A stretch of 64,000 nucleotides of DNA from Bifidobacterium pullorum subsp. gallinarum. Lineage in GTDB: Bacteria; Actinomycetota; Actinomycetes; Actinomycetales; Bifidobacteriaceae. Positions 59,798 to 64,000 of the stretch are shown here, one piece after another. How positions within the stretch are numbered: position 1 is the stretch's first letter; every line of letters starts with the position of its first letter. The notes under the pieces are model-generated. The model searched no databases. It was not told the DNA's origin and worked only from the letters and a program-made list of their open reading frames with translations. The stretch lies in assembly GCF_000741215.1 (NCBI RefSeq), contig NZ_JGYX01000002.1:434001-498000 (forward strand), in the 5' to 3' direction. A program made the position numbers and the translations under genes.

Positions 59798-61432
59798 ATG
59801 GCAGTAATGCAGAACGATTCCGATCAGGTTGCCGCGATCGCGGAGAAGATCCGCGCGGGCAAGACCTCGCTCGGCATCGAGTTCGGTTCCACGCGAATCA
59901 AGGCCGTCCTCATCGACGACACCTACCGCACCATCGCCTCCGGCGATTACGGCTGGGCCAGCCATCTGGAGCACGGCCTGTGGAGCTACACCGTCGAGGA
60001 GATCTGGAAGGGCCTGCAGGCCGCCTACGCCGAGATGGCCGGCGATGTGGAGGCCGCCTACGGCGAGAAGCTCACCCACATCGGTCACATCGGATTCTCC
60101 GCCATGATGCACGGCTATCTGGCCTTCGACGAGGCCGGCGAGCTGCTGGTGCCGTTCCGCACCTGGCAGAACACCAACACCCACGAGGCTCATGAGAAGC
60201 TCTCCGAGCTGTTCCAGTACAACATCCCGGAACGCTGGTCCATCGCCCACCTGTACCAGTGCGTGCTCGACAACGAGGAGCACGTCTCCAAGGTCGCCTT
60301 CTTCACCACCCTGGCCGGCTACGTGCACTGGAAGCTCACCGGCAGGAAGGTGCTCGGCGTCGGCGACGCCTCCGGCATGTTCCCGATCGATCCGACCACC
60401 CGCACCTGGGAGGCCGAATTCATCCGCCAGTTCAACGAACTGCCCGAGGTGGCCGCCCAGCCGTGGAAGCTCGAGGACCTGCTGCCCGAACCGCTCGTGG
60501 CCGGCACCCCTGCCGGCGAGCTCACCGAGGAGGGCGCCAAACTGCTCGACCCGACCGGCACCCTGCAGCCGGGCATCACGCTGGCCCCGCCGGAAGGCGA
60601 CGCCGGTACCGGCATGATGGCCACCAACTCCGTGCGCAAGCGCACCGGCAACGTATCCGCCGGCACCTCCATCTTCGCCACCGTGGTGCTCGAAGGCAAG
60701 CTCAAGGCCCTGCACCCGGAGGTCGACCTGGTCACCACCCCGGCCGGCGACCTGGCCGGCATGAGCCACGCCAACAACTTCACCTCCGACCTGAACGCCT
60801 GGGTCGGCCTGTTCGGCCAGTTCGCCGAGGCCCTCGGCCACCCGGTCGACGCGGGCACGCTGTATGGCACGCTGTTCCGCGCGGCCATCGCCGACGATGT
60901 GGACGCCAACTGCGGCGGCCTGCTCAACTATCCGTTCCGCTCCGGCGAGTTCCTGGCTGGCCTGCCCGAAGGCCGCCCGCTGTTCGCCCGCAAGCCCGAA
61001 GCCCGCATGAGCCTCGGCAACTTCATGCGCGCGCAGCTGTTCGGCGCGTTCTCGCCGGTCAAGATCGGCATGGACGTCATGACCAAGGACGAGCACGTCC
61101 AGGTCGATTCCCTCGTGGGCCACGGCGGCATCTTCACCACCCCCAAGGTGGCGCAGAAGATCCTCGCCGCCGCGTTCGACACCCCGATCAAGGTCATGGC
61201 CACCGCCGCGGAGGGCGGCGCCTGGGGCATGGCCGTGCTCGGCGACTACCTGTGGCACGCCGACGAGGACCTGGCCGACTATTTGGACAACCGCGTGTTC
61301 GCGGACGCCGAGTCGGTCACCGAAACCCCGGACGAGAAGGACGTGGAGGGCTTCGAGGACTTCTTCGCCCGCTTCCGCGCCGGTCTGCCGATCGAACACG
61401 CCGCCATTGCGGCGATCCCGCTCGAGGACTGA
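59798..61432 (+). CDS. araB: FGGY-family pentulose kinase, probable ribulokinase
   Basis: 544-residue sugar kinase that, from its place with araD and araA, should phosphorylate L-ribulose. FGGY features include the N-terminal phosphate loop region SLGIEFGSTRIKAVLID, the GHIGFSAMMHGYLAFD strand, and the C-terminal ATPase fold with VMATAAEGGAWGMAVLG. It is less like E. coli AraB than like the broad xylulokinase/ribulokinase group, so annotation as xylulokinase is a common alternative. AAGGAG nine bases before the ATG. First gene of the operator-controlled operon. Confidence 0.85.
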   Translation: MAVMQNDSDQVAAIAEKIRAGKTSLGIEFGSTRIKAVLIDDTYRTIASGDYGWASHLEHGLWSYTVEEIWKGLQAAYAEMAGDVEAAYGEKLTHIGHIGFSAMMHGYLAFDEAGELLVPFRTWQNTNTHEAHEKLSELFQYNIPERWSIAHLYQCVLDNEEHVSKVAFFTTLAGYVHWKLTGRKVLGVGDASGMFPIDPTTRTWEAEFIRQFNELPEVAAQPWKLEDLLPEPLVAGTPAGELTEEGAKLLDPTGTLQPGITLAPPEGDAGTGMMATNSVRKRTGNVSAGTSIFATVVLEGKLKALHPEVDLVTTPAGDLAGMSHANNFTSDLNAWVGLFGQFAEALGHPVDAGTLYGTLFRAAIADDVDANCGGLLNYPFRSGEFLAGLPEGRPLFARKPEARMSLGNFMRAQLFGAFSPVKIGMDVMTKDEHVQVDSLVGHGGIFTTPKVAQKILAAAFDTPIKVMATAAEGGAWGMAVLGDYLWHADEDLADYLDNRVFADAESVTETPDEKDVEGFEDFFARFRAGLPIEHAAIAAIPLED

Positions 61433-61486
61433 CGCCGGCCGATCAAGACCTGATACAGACCTGATCAATTAGAAAGGAAACACAAT

Positions 61487-62179
61487 ATGGCAACATTGGC
61501 TGATTACGGTCCCGAAGTCCGGGCCGAAGTCAAGCAGGTGCGCGAGGTCGTCGCGACGCTGCACGACCAGCTCATCAAGTGGAATCTGGTCGTGTGGACC
61601 GCGGGCAACGTCTCCCAGCGTCTGCACACCGCCGACCTCATGGTGATCAAGCCCTCCGGCCTGCGCTACGAATACCTGACCCCGAGCTCGATGGTCGTCT
61701 GCGACCTCGACGGCAACGTGGTCGACGGCTCCGAGGCCCCGTCCTCCGACACCGCCTCCCACTGCTACATCTACCGCAACATGCCGGACGTGTACGGCGT
61801 CGTGCACACGCACTCCACCTACGCCACCGCCTGGGCGGCCACCGGCCAGAACATCCCGTGCGGCCTGACCATGATGGGCGACGAGTTCGGCGGCGAGGTG
61901 CCGGTCGGCCCGTTCCGTCTCATCGGCTCCGAGGCGATCGGCGAGGGCGTCGTCGAGACGCTCAAGAAGTACCCGAAGTCCCCGGCCGTCCTCATGCAGA
62001 ACCATGGCCCGTTCACCATCGGCAAGGACGCCGAGTCCGCCGTCAAGGCCGCCGCCATGACCGAGGAGGTCGCCCACACCATGTGGGCCGCCCGCCAGCT
62101 CGGCGATATCATCCCGATTCCGCAGGAGGATATCGACAAGCTGAACGACCGCTATCAGAACGTCTACGGGCAGCACTGA
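61487..62179 (+). CDS. araD: L-ribulose-5-phosphate 4-epimerase
   Basis: Class II aldolase-fold zinc enzyme of 230 residues that converts L-ribulose 5-phosphate to D-xylulose 5-phosphate, which bifidobacteria feed to the phosphoketolase route. Phosphate and metal sites are visible: TAGNVSQR, IKPSGLRYEYL, the zinc histidines in VVHTHSTYATAWA and the third His in MQNHGPFTIGKD. GAAAGGAAAC upstream. It lies 54 bases after araB and 46 before araA. Confidence 0.95.
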   Translation: MATLADYGPEVRAEVKQVREVVATLHDQLIKWNLVVWTAGNVSQRLHTADLMVIKPSGLRYEYLTPSSMVVCDLDGNVVDGSEAPSSDTASHCYIYRNMPDVYGVVHTHSTYATAWAATGQNIPCGLTMMGDEFGGEVPVGPFRLIGSEAIGEGVVETLKKYPKSPAVLMQNHGPFTIGKDAESAVKAAAMTEEVAHTMWAARQLGDIIPIPQEDIDKLNDRYQNVYGQH

Positions 62180-62225
62180 CAGCAATCGAAATAACCCAAC
62201 CAATACAACAAAGGAACATATCACT

Positions 62226-63743
62226 ATGGTTATGGCAAACCCGTTCGAGGGCAAGGAAGTCTGGTTCGGCGTCGGCTCGCAGGACCTGTACGGCGAGGAG
62301 GCGCTGCGCCAGGTCGCCGAGCAGTCCACCGAGATCGTCGATTACCTGAACGGCACCGGCGTCATTCCGGTCAAGATCGTCCTCAAGCCCACGCTGAAGT
62401 CCTCCGACGGCGTCAAGCAGTTCATGGTCGAGGCCTCGGCCAACCCGAACGTCATCGGCGTGATCACCTGGTGCCACACCTTCTCCCCGGCCAAGATGTG
62501 GATCCGTGGCCTGGAGGTGCTCACCAAGCCGATGCTGCAGCTGAACACCCAGCATCACATGGAGATCCCGTGGGAGACCATCGACATGGACTTCATGAAC
62601 CTGAACCAGGCCGCCCACGGCGACCGTGAGTTCGGGTACATCGTCTCCCGCCTGGGCATCAACCGCAAGATCGTGGTCGGCCACTACACCGACCCCGAGG
62701 TGGCCGAGAAGATCGCCACTTGGACCCGCGCCTGCGCCGGCTGGGATGCCTCCAACAACATGAAGGTCATGCGCTGGGGCGACAACATGCGCAACGTGGC
62801 CGTCACCGAGGGCGACAAGACCGAGGCCGAGCGTGTGTTCGGCGCCTCGATCAACACCTGGGCCGTCAACGAGCTGGTCGCCGCCTACGAGGCCGTCAAG
62901 GACGACCAGGTCAAGGCCATCATCGAGGACTACAAGGCCAAGTACGACGTGGCCCCCGAGCTGCTCGACGCCAAGTACGACTCGCTGTTCATCGCCGCCA
63001 AGGAAGAGGCCGCGATGATCAACATGATGAACGCCAACGGCTGCACCGCCGGCGTCGACAACTTCGAGGACCTGGGCGCCCTGCCGCAGCTGCCGGGCGT
63101 GGGCCCGCAGCGCTTCCCGTCCGAGTACGGCTTCGGCTTCTCCGCCGAAGGCGACTGGAAGACCGCCGTGCTGGTGCGCATCGGCGCCGTGATGGGCTAC
63201 GGCCTGGACGGCGGCGCCTCCCTGATGGAGGACTACTCCTACAACTTCGTGCCCGGCCATGAGATGAACATGGGCGCGCACATGCTGGAGGTCTCCCCGG
63301 CCATCGGCACCATCGCCAAGCCGCGTCTGGAGATCCACCCGCTCGGCATCGGCGGCAAGGCCGATCCTGTGCGTCTGGTGTTCACCGCCGCCCCGAAGAA
63401 GGATGCGGTCGTGGTTTCGATGGCCGACATGCGCGAGCGCTTCCGTCTGCTGATGAACGTGGTCGACGTGGTCGAGCCGGAAGGCTCCCTCAAGGCCCTG
63501 CCGTGCGCCCGCGCCCTGTGGCAGCCGCGCCCGAGCCTCAAGGATTCGGCCGAGTGCTGGCTGCGCGCCGGCGGCTCGCACCACACCTGCATGACCACCT
63601 CCGTCGGCCGTGAGGCGTGGGAGGACTTCGCCCGCATGGCCGGCGTCGAGCTGGCCGTCATCGACGAGAACACCACCCCGCGCCAGTTCGAGCGCGAGCT
63701 CGAGCTCAGCGAGATGGTGCACCGTCTGAACAACCGCCACTGA
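62226..63743 (+). CDS. araA: L-arabinose isomerase
   Basis: Mn-dependent isomerase of L-arabinose to L-ribulose, 505 residues. Typical stretches are EVWFGVGSQDLYGEEAL at the start, GVITWCHTFSPAKMWI, LNTQHHMEIPW, and the metal/acid residues in GAHMLEVSPAIG and SHHTC-like GGSHHTCMTTSVG. AAAGGAAC precedes the ATG; an ATG two codons later is also possible. Last gene of araBDA, ended by a strong terminator. Confidence 0.96.
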   Translation: MVMANPFEGKEVWFGVGSQDLYGEEALRQVAEQSTEIVDYLNGTGVIPVKIVLKPTLKSSDGVKQFMVEASANPNVIGVITWCHTFSPAKMWIRGLEVLTKPMLQLNTQHHMEIPWETIDMDFMNLNQAAHGDREFGYIVSRLGINRKIVVGHYTDPEVAEKIATWTRACAGWDASNNMKVMRWGDNMRNVAVTEGDKTEAERVFGASINTWAVNELVAAYEAVKDDQVKAIIEDYKAKYDVAPELLDAKYDSLFIAAKEEAAMINMMNANGCTAGVDNFEDLGALPQLPGVGPQRFPSEYGFGFSAEGDWKTAVLVRIGAVMGYGLDGGASLMEDYSYNFVPGHEMNMGAHMLEVSPAIGTIAKPRLEIHPLGIGGKADPVRLVFTAAPKKDAVVVSMADMRERFRLLMNVVDVVEPEGSLKALPCARALWQPRPSLKDSAECWLRAGGSHHTCMTTSVGREAWEDFARMAGVELAVIDENTTPRQFERELELSEMVHRLNNRH

Positions 63744-63760
63744 GCGAAGGAACATGCATC

Positions 63761-63798
63761 GCCGTCCGGCTGTCATCCCTCAGCCGGACGGCTTTTTT
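63761..63798 (+). terminator. Terminator of araBDA
   Basis: Perfect 12-bp stem GCCGTCCGGCTG/CAGCCGGACGGC with an eight-base loop and six T. It ends exactly where the palindromic element begins. Confidence 0.92.
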
Positions 63799-63892
63799 GG
63801 ACTCTGACACATTTGTGACTCTGATGCAAGTGAGGAACGTTGGAAAATCAACGTTTTCGTGAATAGATCACGGTCACGATGCATCAGGGTCC
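63799..63892. repeat. Long imperfect palindrome, copy B, between convergent genes
   Basis: Two arms of about 44 bases (63799-63842 and 63849-63892) pair with about 30 matches and end in a perfect AACGTTG/CAACGTT tip with a six-base loop. They carry GACTCTGAYNCA words (63800, 63817) and inverted variants. The arms and the right flank (CCGGGCGTGT, GGGAAGG) resemble copy A at 17884-18022. Confidence 0.75.
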
Positions 63893-63902
63893 GGAGAAGC
63901 CG

Positions 63903-63936
63903 GGCGTGTCCGGGAAGGTGACCTCCCGGACACGCC
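63903..63936 (-). terminator. Hairpin after the partial minus-strand gene
   Basis: Perfect 13-bp stem GGCGTGTCCGGGA/TCCCGGACACGCC with an eight-base loop, three bases from the stop codon of the minus-strand gene; no U tract. Confidence 0.6.
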
Positions 63937-63938
63937 GA

Positions 63939-64000
63939 TTAGCGCCCGCCGTAGATCTCGTGGGCGATCACGTCGGCGAAGACCGTGTTCACCTTCGGGC
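63939..64000 (-). CDS. C-terminal end of an unidentified protein (partial)
   Basis: The minus strand is open into the window edge and ends with PKVNTVFADVIAHEIYGGR and a stop codon, immediately followed by a terminator-like hairpin, which supports a real gene end. Nineteen residues are too few to name the product. Confidence 0.5.
   Translation of the reverse strand, partial: PKVNTVFADVIAHEIYGGR

Overview
The window is high-GC chromosomal DNA from an actinobacterium, most probably a Bifidobacterium. The reasons are an actinobacterial gene set (NucS/EndoMS, a DUF2469 protein, a GlnR-type orphan regulator, a Rho with a long arginine/acid-rich insertion, the clpB - PyrE-like - SpoU neighbourhood, the argS-lysA-hom-thrB order), together with bifidobacterial traits: sortase pili, GlgE, and an araBDA operon led by a LacI-type regulator. 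The species cannot be fixed from the sequence alone. I see no rRNA, insertion sequence, integrase or CRISPR array.

Layout. 1-5.8 kb: clpB, rmuC, a degenerate PyrE-like protein and a SpoU methyltransferase. 5.9-6.4 kb: a decayed AbiEi/DUF559-type gene. 6.4-8.4 kb: an ABC exporter pair. 8.5-11.8 kb: gatCAB, for indirect Asn/Gln-tRNA synthesis. 11.9-17.2 kb: a GNAT acetyltransferase, DUF2469, an FAD oxidoreductase and rho. 17.2-18.1 kb: a repeat-rich spacer, a chorismate mutase and a large palindrome. 18.1-23.8 kb (minus strand): valS, an orphan solute-binding protein, and nth overlapping glnR. 24-27.6 kb: a membrane protein, ppa and glgE. 27.9-34.9 kb: a four-gene sortase-pilus operon. 35-36.3 kb: initiator tRNA and metA. 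36.6-43.6 kb: the complete F1Fo ATP synthase operon atpBEFHAGDC, closed by a 15-bp terminator stem. 43.7-49.5 kb: nucS, an FKBP lipoprotein, two envelope proteins, a CnoX-like co-chaperone and a CYTH protein. 49.6-56.6 kb: tRNA-Arg(CCG), a RidA protein, argS, lysA, hom and thrB (aspartate-family amino acids). 56.7-64 kb: a Maf-Nudix fusion overlapping a LacI regulator, then an operator-bearing promoter and araB-araD-araA, and the end of an unidentified minus-strand gene.

How the parts fit. MetA, Hom, ThrB and LysA cover the branches from aspartate to methionine, threonine and lysine. The LacI-type protein probably controls araBDA through two operators just downstream of a near-consensus promoter. 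The pilus cluster encodes a thioester-type tip candidate, a shaft pilin, an InlB-repeat surface protein and the class C sortase that would join them.

The least explained material is non-coding: (i) a regular array of palindromes spaced 51-52 bp apart between the LacI gene and the ara promoter; (ii) two related long imperfect palindromes carrying repeated GACTCTGATNCA words, each at a convergent gene junction about 46 kb apart; (iii) a cluster of GTGGTACG words in direct and inverted order between rho and the chorismate mutase.
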